Shown here: positions 43,779 through 52,214 of the stretch, in pieces
Position numbering within the stretch: the stretch's first letter is position 1
How the letters are laid out: the number at the start of each line of letters is the position of its first letter
From: Campylobacter fetus subsp. fetus
GTDB lineage: Bacteria > Campylobacterota > Campylobacteria > Campylobacterales > Campylobacteraceae
NCBI RefSeq assembly: GCF_900475935.1
Contig: NZ_LS483431.1
Span: forward strand, 186,001 to 250,000
DNA length: 64,000 nucleotides
Direction of reading: 5' to 3'
The notes under the pieces: generated by a model
Database searches by the model: none
What the model was told of the DNA's origin: nothing
The model's input: only the letters and a program-made list of their open reading frames with translations
Translations under genes and position numbers: made by a program

Positions 43779-45167
43779 TCAAATTTCCTTTGTGTAATAT
43801 ACTTTTAGTTTTTTTGAGAATTTGCCTATTTTTTTTGTGATTTTTTGTGATTTTTTGTCTGCTTTTTTTATAGTTTTTAGGATTTTTAAATTTAAACTTT
43901 TTTTGAAAAATTCAAGACTATCGTTATCTTTGAATTTAGCATTTTCAAATAATCTGCATTGAGACAAAAATCTTAAATTTTCTATCAGATTATCTAAATT
44001 TTTTATCATTTTATTAGTATTTCCAAATATATCTCCGAAATACCATAAAATCGCTCTTAAATCTCTGCATTGTTTATATATTTGTTTATAATTTTTTTTG
44101 CGTTTTATACTTTTTATGGTTTTTAGTATTTCTAATCTCAATCTATAAGCGGACGCGGTTTTTATCGGTGTAGAGTTATTGGAGGCATAAAAATAATCTT
44201 CATCGTTAAGCACGATATTCCACTCTTTTAGCTCTTTTTCGAAAGTATCTGAGCTTAAAAGCAGTATAGTTTCATCTTCTAAAATTTGCCTTTGTTTATT
44301 GTAGTTTTCACTATTTATTAGCTCAAAACCAGCAGTATTCGTGTAATCAATCAAAAGATTTGCTCTTATTAATTCTGTTGTTTTTCTGATTTTTTGGCTA
44401 AAAGTATCTAAAAAAACAGATATTATCTTCTCATCAAATGCAAATTTAAAAATATCCATAAGTGAATAACTTACTCTTAAAGCGTCTCTTAAATTTGTTA
44501 ATGTGGATTGATCTTTTCCTTGTAGGTATTTTAATTTGTACTCTAAAATCATCTTGTAATTTTGTAATAAAGCAAGTCTGATAGCATCGTAACTGCTTAT
44601 ATTTTTCCCAAAAAATAGTTTTATATGATTAAGTTTTTCTACCATCTTTACTGTTTTTTTGTAATTAAATTTAAAATCAGGAAGTCCAAAAAGTGCAAGA
44701 TTTTTATTTTTATATCTTTCATCAAATGTTATCTCTTTGTTTATATAATTTTTTAAAAATTCAGGTAGTACAAATACATCGGCGTCTGATTTTTTCATAA
44801 ATTCTATCTCAAAAATCGCCAGATCGGATAAGCAATCATTATAAATGTCTATATTGCATGGAAAATTATTTAGTTTAAATATATATCTTGATTTAGAAAT
44901 TTGATTTGCGATGCTGTTTTTGCGCTGTTTTTGAAACTCTTTTTCAGAAATTACGGTTTCATTTTCTTGTCTTATGAGGCCTTTGCCTATTTTTATTGTT
45001 TTTATAAATTCGTTTGCAGTTTTGCGAAATCTAACTTCGTAATTAGGAGCGATTTTTGTATAAAATTGTAGAATATTTACTTTTTTAAATTCGACTCCTT
45101 CGAGCATTAATGCTATTTGCATGAAGCCGTTATTTAATAGAAATTTGCGCTCAATTTCTAAAACCAA
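43779..45167 (-). CDS. CYTH-CHAD domain protein (probable inorganic triphosphatase)
   Basis: The N-terminus has the CYTH signature EIERKF (ExExK, Glu4-Glu6-Lys8) plus the alternating basic and acidic strands of a triphosphate tunnel (YEVRFRKT, FIKTIKIGKGLIRQENE, CNIDIY, FEIEF), to about residue 170. Residues 190-440 form a helical CHAD domain, rather diverged. E. coli YgiF has the same two domains and hydrolyses inorganic triphosphate; CHAD domains bind polyphosphate. The start is TTG at 45167 behind AAAGGATC; no in-frame ATG gives the signature. A 10-bp tandem repeat lies near the 3' end. Confidence 0.83.
   Translation of the reverse strand: MVLEIERKFLLNNGFMQIALMLEGVEFKKVNILQFYTKIAPNYEVRFRKTANEFIKTIKIGKGLIRQENETVISEKEFQKQRKNSIANQISKSRYIFKLNNFPCNIDIYNDCLSDLAIFEIEFMKKSDADVFVLPEFLKNYINKEITFDERYKNKNLALFGLPDFKFNYKKTVKMVEKLNHIKLFFGKNISSYDAIRLALLQNYKMILEYKLKYLQGKDQSTLTNLRDALRVSYSLMDIFKFAFDEKIISVFLDTFSQKIRKTTELIRANLLIDYTNTAGFELINSENYNKQRQILEDETILLLSSDTFEKELKEWNIVLNDEDYFYASNNSTPIKTASAYRLRLEILKTIKSIKRKKNYKQIYKQCRDLRAILWYFGDIFGNTNKMIKNLDNLIENLRFLSQCRLFENAKFKDNDSLEFFKKSLNLKILKTIKKADKKSQKITKKIGKFSKKLKVYYTKEI
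43831..43858. repeat. 10-bp tandem repeat, 2.8 copies, inside the CYTH-CHAD gene
   Basis: The unit TTTTTTGTGA occurs at 43831-43840 and 43841-43850 and continues for eight more bases. On the coding strand it encodes part of a Lys-rich tail (DKKSQKITKKIG). Because the unit is not a multiple of three, any copy-number change would shift the frame and replace the last roughly 17-20 residues. Confidence 0.75.
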
Positions 45168-45342
45168 ATCAAGATCCTTTGCCTACAAAATGGGAATATT
45201 TTACCTGAAATCTACTAAAAACTAGCTTTATACATATTCACCTATTTTTTTTCTTAAAATTAAAATATAAGGCGATATTTGACTTATATTGCAAAAAATA
45301 TTTAATATATTTTGAGCAGGTTAGAACCAATATATTTTAAAT

Positions 45343-46620
45343 TTAGTTAAAAAATCCGATGATAAGCAAAGCAAATCCACCTAAAACCAATATCGCAGGT
45401 AACACTAACAATCCTATAAATAGCTCTTTGCTCTCTTTTGGATCTTTTGTCCCGGCTAGAACAAGTGCGCCTCCCGTGCTAAAAGGAGAATACCCAGTAA
45501 ATGTAGCAAAGCAGACGACTATACTAAGTCCTAAGGCGATATCTATATTTAAATTCGGAATAATAGGAAAAAAAGTGGGTATCACGACGCCTAGCGTACT
45601 AGAAAATATACTCATTGTGCTTGAAGATATCCCAAGCAGATAAGCTATAGTATGTTCATCTGTCGATACGCTATTTATATAGATGCTAAGTTTATCGATA
45701 GCTCCTGCTTCTTTGGCAAGAGCTATGAGCATACCGAGCCCGCATATCATAAAAACAATATCCCAAGGTATATTTCTAAATGCTTCTTTTTCATCTCCGA
45801 TTTTGAATATAATAGCAAGACATACTCCAAGAAAGCAAAGAAAAATCGGATTTAAAATATCGCTTGCTTTTTGCATAAATACGCTATGTGGAACAAATGC
45901 CAACCAGATAGACGGTGCCATAACTAAAGCAAATATAAAAGCAACTAAAGATATGGTTTTGATATGTATTTTGCTTAATTTTGCCGGTTTTTCTATTTTG
46001 TTTGCATGTACTGTGTAGCCTTTTAGCACAAAATATCCAACTATAAAGATCAAAGTATGCACAAAAAACATATTTTTATATATCGATACTGTAAAATCGC
46101 TAGCTACCGAGTCGTTAAATCCTAAATTTAGTATTATGCTATTTACGAATCGACCCCCGATCGTGAACGGATTAAATCCGCTGGCGCACGATCCGGAGTA
46201 TATAATGATAGCCGCTAACATTTTACTCATATTTATTTTATTTGCTATGTAAAGTACTAACGGCGACATAAATGCAAATCCGGCGTAATGTCCTGCTATG
46301 CCGACAAACATTGCAACGATTATAAACAAAACAATCGGAATAGCCCAAGGTTGATTTCTTGAGACGTAAATGGCTTTTGACGCCAAAAGATTTAGCGTAC
46401 CGTTACTTATAGCAAAACCGTAAAAGAACGTCATTGATATAAGTATGAAAAATAGATTTAATCCCCATAAATTTATTATATTCTTTACTTCTAATCCATG
46501 GATAAATGCTGCTATAAATGCAAGCGGAATGGCAAATATACCTATATTTGTTTTGTATAAGTATCCTAAAATAATAGAACCGATCAAAAACACGGGTATG
46601 AGAATTTGTATGGTTTGCAT
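45343..46620 (-). CDS. SLC13/MatC-like membrane transporter
   Basis: A 425-residue integral membrane protein with about 11-12 hydrophobic segments, of the ion transporter superfamily (SLC13, CitMHS, MatC). The two re-entrant-loop regions are visible as SGSCASGFNPFTIGG (about residues 140-155) and TFTGYSPFSTGGALVLAG (about 370-385), each with Gly/Ser/Pro-rich substrate-site character. A C4-dicarboxylate or related carboxylate is the likely substrate, but this is inferred. It is alone in its unit, with a 175-bp gap before the CYTH-CHAD gene and a 336-bp divergent promoter region upstream. Confidence 0.8.
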   Translation of the reverse strand: MQTIQILIPVFLIGSIILGYLYKTNIGIFAIPLAFIAAFIHGLEVKNIINLWGLNLFFILISMTFFYGFAISNGTLNLLASKAIYVSRNQPWAIPIVLFIIVAMFVGIAGHYAGFAFMSPLVLYIANKINMSKMLAAIIIYSGSCASGFNPFTIGGRFVNSIILNLGFNDSVASDFTVSIYKNMFFVHTLIFIVGYFVLKGYTVHANKIEKPAKLSKIHIKTISLVAFIFALVMAPSIWLAFVPHSVFMQKASDILNPIFLCFLGVCLAIIFKIGDEKEAFRNIPWDIVFMICGLGMLIALAKEAGAIDKLSIYINSVSTDEHTIAYLLGISSSTMSIFSSTLGVVIPTFFPIIPNLNIDIALGLSIVVCFATFTGYSPFSTGGALVLAGTKDPKESKELFIGLLVLPAILVLGGFALLIIGFFN

Positions 46621-46871
46621 TTTCCCTCTTTTAAATTTTTAAATTACGCTAACATTAGGTTAAATTTAAAAATATTTTAAACATTGTTATTTAAATTTAA
46701 CTAATTTTTTTGCGTAGTGATTATAAATTTCTATTATTTAAATATTATCAAATCAATATTATATTTTGTTTAAAATTTAGTTTAAATTTAATATATAATG
46801 TATTTATTATGAAAAAACTCTACCATACGATAAAAATAGTTGCATAAATATATCTAAATAAGCTTAAAATT

Positions 46872-46887
46872 TGAATAGTTCTATTCA
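46872..46887. promoter_or_regulatory. Palindromic operator candidate of the exporter operon
   Basis: TGAATAGTTCTATTCA is a perfect 7-2-7 inverted repeat. It ends 23 bases before the TATAAT at 46911-46916, so it overlaps or abuts the expected -35 position, a normal place for a dimeric repressor. No regulator gene of the TetR or MarR type lies beside the operon, so the binding protein is unknown. Confidence 0.45.
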
Positions 46888-46910
46888 GATACATTTAAAC
46901 TTCTGGATTG

Positions 46911-46916
46911 TATAAT
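46911..46916 (+). promoter_or_regulatory. -10 box of the exporter operon
   Basis: TATAAT preceded by TTG lies 40 bases upstream of the TTG start at 46957. The ribosome site ATGGAG is about five bases before that start. Confidence 0.6.
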
Positions 46917-46956
46917 ATTTATCTATTATTAATTGTTATTTTAAAATGGAGTTTAT

Positions 46957-47940
46957 TTGAACAAGCTTGGAGTTATCGGTGTTGTTCTGGTTTTGATATT
47001 TTTATTTTATAAATTCTATGAAAAAGAGTTTATACTAAAAGATAAGGACGATATTTTTTACGGAAATGTTGATACAAAAACAGTCGATCTCTCTTTTAGA
47101 TTTTTAGGCGAAATAGTAGATATCTCGAAAATCGAAGGTGCTAAGGTTTCAAAAGGTGAACCCTTGGTATATCTTGATGACTCATATCTTCAAAACTCTC
47201 TAAATAGCTTAAAATCAAAGATAAACATAGAAAATATAAATCTTTTAAAACTAGAATCTGGTTATAGGATAGAGGAGATAAAGCAGAGTAAAGCCAGACT
47301 TGAGGCTGCTGCTGCAAATTTAAAAGAGACACAAAACTCATTTAATAGACAACAAAAACTTATGTTATCAAAAGCAACTTCCGAAGAGGCGTTTATGACT
47401 GCTCAAACACGCTTTGAAGCTGCTAAAGCAAATTTAAATCTTGCTCAAGCTAATTACGAACTTCTTAAAAACGGATATCAAAAAGAGGATATCGAAGCTC
47501 AAAGAGAGCTTGTAAGATATTTAAATATTAATCTTGAAGCTATAGAGCTTGATATAAAAAATTCGGTTTTAATCTCTCCGTATGATGGAATTTTGCAAAA
47601 AAGATATAAAGAAATAGGTGCTATAACAAACGCAAATGAGCCAGTAGTCGAGATCGCTAGAGATGATAAATACTTCATAAGAGCTTATATAGATGAGAAA
47701 AATCTTGGTAAGATAAAACTCGAACAAAAGATGAAAATTTTTAGCGATGCAAGAAGCGAGCCGTATCTTGGCTATATAAATTTTATCTCATCTGTGGCTG
47801 AATTTACTCCTAAGAACATTCAAACTACGGAGCTAAGATCAGATCTTGTTTATAAATTTGAAGTTACGTTGATAGATAAAGATGATCGACTAAAGCAAGG
47901 TATGCCAGTGCATATCAAATTCAATGATCAAAGCAACTAA
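46957..47940 (+). CDS. HlyD/YbhG-type membrane fusion protein
   Basis: Periplasmic adaptor of an ABC exporter. Residues 3-20 are a membrane anchor. A split lipoyl/barrel domain (VDLSFRFLGEIVDISKIEGAKVSKGEPLVYLD) flanks a long coiled-coil hairpin (about residues 80-190) and continues as LISPYDGILQKRYKEIGAI and the beta-barrel to the end. Length 327 aa fits YbhG. The start is TTG at 46957 (MNKLGVIGVV). The 17-base overlap with the next gene ties it to the ATPase. No outer-membrane TolC-type gene is adjacent, so it may use one encoded elsewhere. Confidence 0.88.
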   Translation: MNKLGVIGVVLVLIFLFYKFYEKEFILKDKDDIFYGNVDTKTVDLSFRFLGEIVDISKIEGAKVSKGEPLVYLDDSYLQNSLNSLKSKINIENINLLKLESGYRIEEIKQSKARLEAAAANLKETQNSFNRQQKLMLSKATSEEAFMTAQTRFEAAKANLNLAQANYELLKNGYQKEDIEAQRELVRYLNINLEAIELDIKNSVLISPYDGILQKRYKEIGAITNANEPVVEIARDDKYFIRAYIDEKNLGKIKLEQKMKIFSDARSEPYLGYINFISSVAEFTPKNIQTTELRSDLVYKFEVTLIDKDDRLKQGMPVHIKFNDQSN

Positions 47941-49579
47941 TCTTACAAGAAATTTTGATAAGCCTTTTACCGAGGCTTTAAAAAGTATTAATTTCGATGC
48001 CATCAAAGGCAAAATCACAGGCGTAGTAGGACCAGATGGTTCAGGAAAAACAACCCTTCTTAGGCTTTGCGCCGGACTTCTCACACCAAGTAGCGGCGAA
48101 TTAAATGTTTTAGGCTATAAAATGCCTTGTAGCCAGAAAGATTTTTTAAATAAAATCGGCTACATGCCTCAAATATTTGGCTTATATGAAGATCTTACTT
48201 GTGAAGAAAATTTAAATTTATACGCAAAGCTTCAAGATGTACAGCATTCAAAGCAACGCATAGATGAAATTTTGGAATTCACAAATTTAAAAATATTTAA
48301 AGATAGATTAGCTGGAAGTTTGTCCGGAGGAATGAAGCAAAAGTTGGCTTTTGGCGCAACTTTGCTTAAAAAACCGGAGCTCCTTTTACTAGATGAGCCA
48401 GGAGTCGGCGTAGATCCTATTTCTAGAGAAGAGATTTGGTCTATGGCAAAAAGTTTAACGGGCGTAAGTATATTGTGGGCGACTTCTTACCTTGATGAAG
48501 CTGGTTTGTGTGATAAAGTTTTACTCATAAATGACGGTAAAATTATATTTGACGACGATCCTAAACGTATAAATAATATATTAGAAAATAGAGTATTTTT
48601 AGTCGAAGTAAGAGGCGATAAAAAATCATTTTTAACTAATATTTTAGAGCACGATAATGTTTTAGATGCATATTTTGTCGGCTCAAAAATAAGAGTTGTT
48701 TTGAAAACGAAAGATTGCTCTTTGTTTCAAGATTTTGCGGATTTTAAATTTGAAAATGTAGCTCCTAGTTTTGAAGATGCATTTGTTGATATGCTAAAAA
48801 TAAAAACCAAAGCGCATTCAAAACTAACTGCTATACTAAACAGAGTCGATAAGCAAGATTGTTTTGCTCTAAAAGCTATAGGTCTCACAAAAAAATTTGG
48901 CTCATTTACCGCTACTGATAACATTAGTTTTGAGATTAGCAAGGGTGAAATATTCGGCTTTTTAGGTCCTAATGGAGCCGGTAAATCGACCACGTTTAAG
49001 ATGATTTGTGGACTTTTATCTAGAAGTGAAGGAGAGTCTCTTATCTATGGAAATAGCATAGATGTTATGAAAAATAAGATAGGCTATATGGCTCAAAAAT
49101 TCTCATTATACGGAAATCTAGGCTTAAAAGACAATCTTGACTTTTTTGCCGGACTTTATGGGCTTAGGGGAAAAGAAAAAAGAGATAAAATAGCCTCTAT
49201 GATAGAAATTTTCGGCTTTGATAGATATTTGCAAAATAAAGTTTTTGAGCTGCCTCTTGGTATAAAACAGCGCCTTGCTTTATCGTGTGCCCTTATGCAT
49301 TCTCCTCTTGTATTATTTTTAGATGAAGCGACAAGCGGAGTAGATCCTATCACTAGGAAGGAGTTTTGGAGGCATATAGATGCTATTTCAAATTTAGGAA
49401 TAAGCGTTATGGTTACGACTCACCTTATGGATGAAGCCGAGCTTTGTGATAGAGTAATGATTATCGATAAAGGAAAGATGATAGCGGTGGGAGCTCCCGA
49501 TGAGCTAAAGCAAAGAGTCGGCGCGATATCTGTAAAAGATGCGTTTATAAAGCTTATAAAGGGTGCAAATGAGCTTTAA
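47924..49579 (+). CDS. ABC exporter ATPase with two nucleotide-binding domains (YbhF-like)
   Basis: Two fused ABC ATPase domains in 551 residues. Domain 1 has Walker A GPDGSGKTT, signature LSGGMKQK and Walker B LLLLDEPGVGVD. Domain 2 (from about residue 310) has Walker A GPNGAGKST, the variant signature LPLGIKQR and Walker B LFLDEATSGVD. The LPLG-type second signature is common in YbhF/YhiH proteins. It powers the two ABC-2 permeases that follow. Substrates of such exporters include drugs and cations, but none can be assigned. It overlaps both neighbours. Confidence 0.9.
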   Translation: MIKATNLTRNFDKPFTEALKSINFDAIKGKITGVVGPDGSGKTTLLRLCAGLLTPSSGELNVLGYKMPCSQKDFLNKIGYMPQIFGLYEDLTCEENLNLYAKLQDVQHSKQRIDEILEFTNLKIFKDRLAGSLSGGMKQKLAFGATLLKKPELLLLDEPGVGVDPISREEIWSMAKSLTGVSILWATSYLDEAGLCDKVLLINDGKIIFDDDPKRINNILENRVFLVEVRGDKKSFLTNILEHDNVLDAYFVGSKIRVVLKTKDCSLFQDFADFKFENVAPSFEDAFVDMLKIKTKAHSKLTAILNRVDKQDCFALKAIGLTKKFGSFTATDNISFEISKGEIFGFLGPNGAGKSTTFKMICGLLSRSEGESLIYGNSIDVMKNKIGYMAQKFSLYGNLGLKDNLDFFAGLYGLRGKEKRDKIASMIEIFGFDRYLQNKVFELPLGIKQRLALSCALMHSPLVLFLDEATSGVDPITRKEFWRHIDAISNLGISVMVTTHLMDEAELCDRVMIIDKGKMIAVGAPDELKQRVGAISVKDAFIKLIKGANEL

Positions 49580-50642
49580 AAGGATTTTTGCTATCGTCAT
49601 TAAAGAGAGCTTGCAAGCTATGAGAGATCCAAGTACTGCTTTGATAGCTATTATTTTGCCTATTATTTTATTGTTTTTGATGGGATACGCGGTATCTTTG
49701 GATGCTAAAAATATATCTTTTGGTATAGTAAATTACAGTAGTTCAAAGGATTCAAAAGAGATAATATCGAAGTTTGCTGCATCAAAATTTTTTATCACAA
49801 AAATAACTACCGATAAAAATGAGCTTATAAATGATATGAAATTAAATAAAATAAGCGGATTTCTAGTTATTGATGATGATAAAAATAGCCTTAAATTTCA
49901 AATTATCACGGATGGCAGCGAGCCAAATACTGCAAATTTGATACGTCAATACGGATCTAGTATAATTTATATTTGGGCAGAAAATTTAACTTCAAAACGC
50001 GTTTTGTTAGAGTCTAGATACTGGTTTAATGAAAAATTATCCAGTAGATATTTTTTGATACCCGGTTCAATCGCAGTTATAATGACTTTAATAGGTACTT
50101 TGCTCACATCTCTTGTTATCGCTAAAGAGTGGGAGAGAGGAACTATGGAGTCTTTGATGAGTACGCCGGTTTCAAATTTAGAGATAATTATAGGTAAGCT
50201 GATTCCTTATTTCGTATTTGCTATGCTCTCAGCCGTAATCTGTTTTTTTGTGGCGTACTTCTGGTATGAAATTCCATTTAGAGGGAGTATTTTTATACTG
50301 TTTTTGTTAAGTTTTATCTATCTTTTTCCGGCCCTTTTAATCGGACTTTTTATCTCAACTATAGCTAAAAATCAGTTTGTAGCAGCTCAAATTTCGATTA
50401 TTGTAGGCTTTTTGCCCGCATTTTTACTTTCGGGATTTGTGTTTGAGATAAGCAATATGCCTACATTTATCCAGTATCTTTCATATTTTGTCCCTGCGAC
50501 TTATTTTGTAAATTCGTTAGGAAATATATTTTTAGTTGGAAATTTATACAATGTTTTTATTTTAGATGCTATTTACATGCTCATTATAGGATTTGTAGTA
50601 GGTATTTTGGTACTTAAAAAGTCAAAAAGGAGTTTGGATTGA
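49563..50642 (+). CDS. ABC-2 type permease, first subunit (YbhS-like)
   Basis: A 359-residue permease with one N-terminal membrane helix (about 22-42), a large extracytoplasmic loop, and five further helices from about residue 170. The ABC-2 signature region is KEWERGTMESLMSTPVSNLEIIIGKLIPYF, the coupling helix contacting the ATPase. FMLSGF-like LLSGFVFEISNMP and FVPATYF near the end are also typical. The start may be ATG 49563 or the internal Met at codon 3 (49569), the latter just after AAAGGGTGCAA. Confidence 0.88.
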   Translation: MQMSFKRIFAIVIKESLQAMRDPSTALIAIILPIILLFLMGYAVSLDAKNISFGIVNYSSSKDSKEIISKFAASKFFITKITTDKNELINDMKLNKISGFLVIDDDKNSLKFQIITDGSEPNTANLIRQYGSSIIYIWAENLTSKRVLLESRYWFNEKLSSRYFLIPGSIAVIMTLIGTLLTSLVIAKEWERGTMESLMSTPVSNLEIIIGKLIPYFVFAMLSAVICFFVAYFWYEIPFRGSIFILFLLSFIYLFPALLIGLFISTIAKNQFVAAQISIIVGFLPAFLLSGFVFEISNMPTFIQYLSYFVPATYFVNSLGNIFLVGNLYNVFILDAIYMLIIGFVVGILVLKKSKRSLD

Positions 50643-51697
50643 GACTATTGGCTCTTATCAAAAAAGAAATTTTGGCGATAAAAAATGATAAAAAAAGCAT
50701 GATTGTTGTGATGGTGCCGCCTCTTATGCAGATTTTGATTTTTGCATTTTCTGTTACTTTGGAAGTAAGAAATTTAAATTTAGCTGTTTTAAATTTAGAT
50801 AGTTCAAAACAGAGCAGAGAGATAATTCAAAAGCTTGAAAGTGCTAAATTTGTAAAAAATATCGTAATGGTCAAAAGTCTTAATGAAGCAAAAGAGTTGC
50901 TTACGGGCCAAGAGGTTTTTGCGTTTTTAATGATCCCTAAAGATTTTGTTATAAGAGGAGAAAGTTTAGGTCTAGTTTTAGATGGCAGACATTCAAACTC
51001 AGCTCAAATAGTAAATGGATACATCGAACAGACTATGATATCGAATTTAAGCGATATACAAATTTCAGTTAGAAACTTCTATAATCCGAATTTAGAAAAT
51101 TTTTGGTGGATAGTTCCAAATTTATACGGATCAATAGTTATGGTAATGGCGATAGTGCTTACATCTCTTAGTATATCAAGAGAGCGCGAAATAGGGACTT
51201 TTGATCAAATTATCGTTTCTCCGCTAAAGCCTTTTGAAATTTTAATAGGAAAGTTGCTACCGGCACTTATACTTAGTTTATTATTATCAACTATTGTTAT
51301 ATTTATAATACGATTTTTCTTTAAAGTTCCTATTATAGGTTCTTTGTGGCTTTTGTATCTTGGTTCGACTATTTTTATATTTTCTGTATGCGGTATAGGA
51401 TTATTTATATCTGCGCTTTGTAAAACGCAGCAACAAGCGATACTTGGATCATTTGTGTTTTTACTTCCGTCATTTATGCTTTCTGGATTTGTAACGCCGG
51501 TAGAAAATATGCCTGACTGGCTTGCGCCAATTAGCAATTTACTACCGCTTACTTACTATGTGGTATTTACAAAGGCAGTTTTTTTAAAAGATATTAGTTT
51601 TATAGATTCATTGAAATATATTTTACCTATGTTTATCATAGGCATCGTATCTCTGTGCATAACTCTAATATTTTTCAAAAAAAATGTGCTAAAATAA
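50639..51697 (+). CDS. ABC-2 type permease, second subunit (YbhR-like)
   Basis: Paralogue of the preceding permease, 352 residues with the same plan: a membrane helix at about 20-40, an extracytoplasmic loop to 165, then five helices. The coupling segment SREREIGTFDQIIVSPLKPFEILIGKLLPAL and the MLSGFVTPVENMP segment correspond to those of its partner. The start is TTG, overlapping the upstream stop by four bases. The two permeases presumably form a heterodimer. Its stop codon lies within a palindromic hairpin shared with perR. Confidence 0.88.
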   Translation: MRLLALIKKEILAIKNDKKSMIVVMVPPLMQILIFAFSVTLEVRNLNLAVLNLDSSKQSREIIQKLESAKFVKNIVMVKSLNEAKELLTGQEVFAFLMIPKDFVIRGESLGLVLDGRHSNSAQIVNGYIEQTMISNLSDIQISVRNFYNPNLENFWWIVPNLYGSIVMVMAIVLTSLSISREREIGTFDQIIVSPLKPFEILIGKLLPALILSLLLSTIVIFIIRFFFKVPIIGSLWLLYLGSTIFIFSVCGIGLFISALCKTQQQAILGSFVFLLPSFMLSGFVTPVENMPDWLAPISNLLPLTYYVVFTKAVFLKDISFIDSLKYILPMFIIGIVSLCITLIFFKKNVLK

Positions 51698-51717
51698 GTC
51701 CGGATTAATCCGGACTT
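51696..51717. terminator. Palindromic bidirectional terminator between exporter operon and perR
   Basis: The 22-base sequence 51696-51717 is a perfect palindrome, beginning AAGTCCGGA and ending TCCGGACTT around a TTAA centre. It covers the last bases of both converging stop codons. No long T run follows on either strand, so termination strength is uncertain, but the position argues for a shared terminator. Confidence 0.65.
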
Positions 51718-52132
51718 AACAATTAGAGCACTTTTTGCAGCCGTTTGTTGTTGCTACTATATTTAGTCTATCTATCAAATTTCCTATCTTTTTTTCTAGA
51801 TGTTCTTGATACTCAACCATTTTAGCATCATCGCAATTTACATCTTCTACATGACCGCAAACAGAACATACTACATGAATATGAGGATGTTCATAAATAT
51901 CATATTTGGCTTTTTGATTTGGAGTATTAACCTCTACAACTAGCTTTTCGTCTATTAATGTATTTAAATTTTTATAGACTGTAGCTAATGATATAGATGG
52001 ATAATCCCTCTTAATCTCAGCATAGAGTTCTTCTATTGTGGGGTGGGTGTGCTTGTCTAATATTTTTAGCACACAGAGTCTTTGTGGTGTGGCTTTTAGA
52101 TTAGCCTGTTTTAATAGCTCCATGTAATCCAT
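51716..52132 (-). CDS. perR: Peroxide-responsive Fur-family repressor PerR
   Basis: PerR represses peroxide-defence genes such as ahpC and katA until metal-catalysed histidine oxidation. The 138-residue protein has the winged helix (LKATPQRLCVLKIL...SLATVYKNLNTL). The regulatory metal ligands align with those of B. subtilis PerR: His30, Asp78, His84, His86 and Asp97. Asp rather than Glu at the last position separates PerR from Fur. Structural zinc cysteines are Cys89, Cys92, Cys132 and Cys135. A -10 box (TACAAT, reverse strand at 52160-52165) lies upstream. In C. jejuni the gene likewise lies beside dxs. Confidence 0.92.
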   Translation of the reverse strand: MDYMELLKQANLKATPQRLCVLKILDKHTHPTIEELYAEIKRDYPSISLATVYKNLNTLIDEKLVVEVNTPNQKAKYDIYEHPHIHVVCSVCGHVEDVNCDDAKMVEYQEHLEKKIGNLIDRLNIVATTNGCKKCSNC

Positions 52133-52159
52133 ACTAATTTCCTCTGAATTATTTTTGCT

Positions 52160-52165
52160 ATTGTA
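52160..52165 (-). promoter_or_regulatory. -10 box for perR
   Basis: Reverse-strand TACAAT in the context GATACAATAG lies 27 bases upstream of the perR ATG, followed by the ribosome site AGAGGAAAT. It lies in the 82-bp gap after dxs, so perR has its own promoter. Confidence 0.5.
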
Positions 52166-52214
52166 TCTAAAAAAAGATTAAAATATCTTTATATCAATTA
52201 ATATTTTTTATCTT

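Larger units (their letters stand above)
46621..46956. other. 336-bp AT-rich divergent intergenic region
   Basis: No convincing gene is present between the SLC13-type transporter (reverse) and the exporter operon (forward). Seen: reverse-strand TATAAT boxes at 46720-46725 and 46758-46763, forward TATAAT boxes at 46794-46799 and 46911-46916, and a 16-bp palindrome at 46872-46887. A 12-codon open frame at 46809-46847 has no ribosome site and is probably chance. The region most likely holds the promoters of both flanking genes. Confidence 0.6.

Noticed and set aside
46809-46847. 12-codon open frame starting ATG just after a TATAAT
   Set aside because: No ribosome site, very short, and in very AT-rich DNA where such boxes arise by chance.
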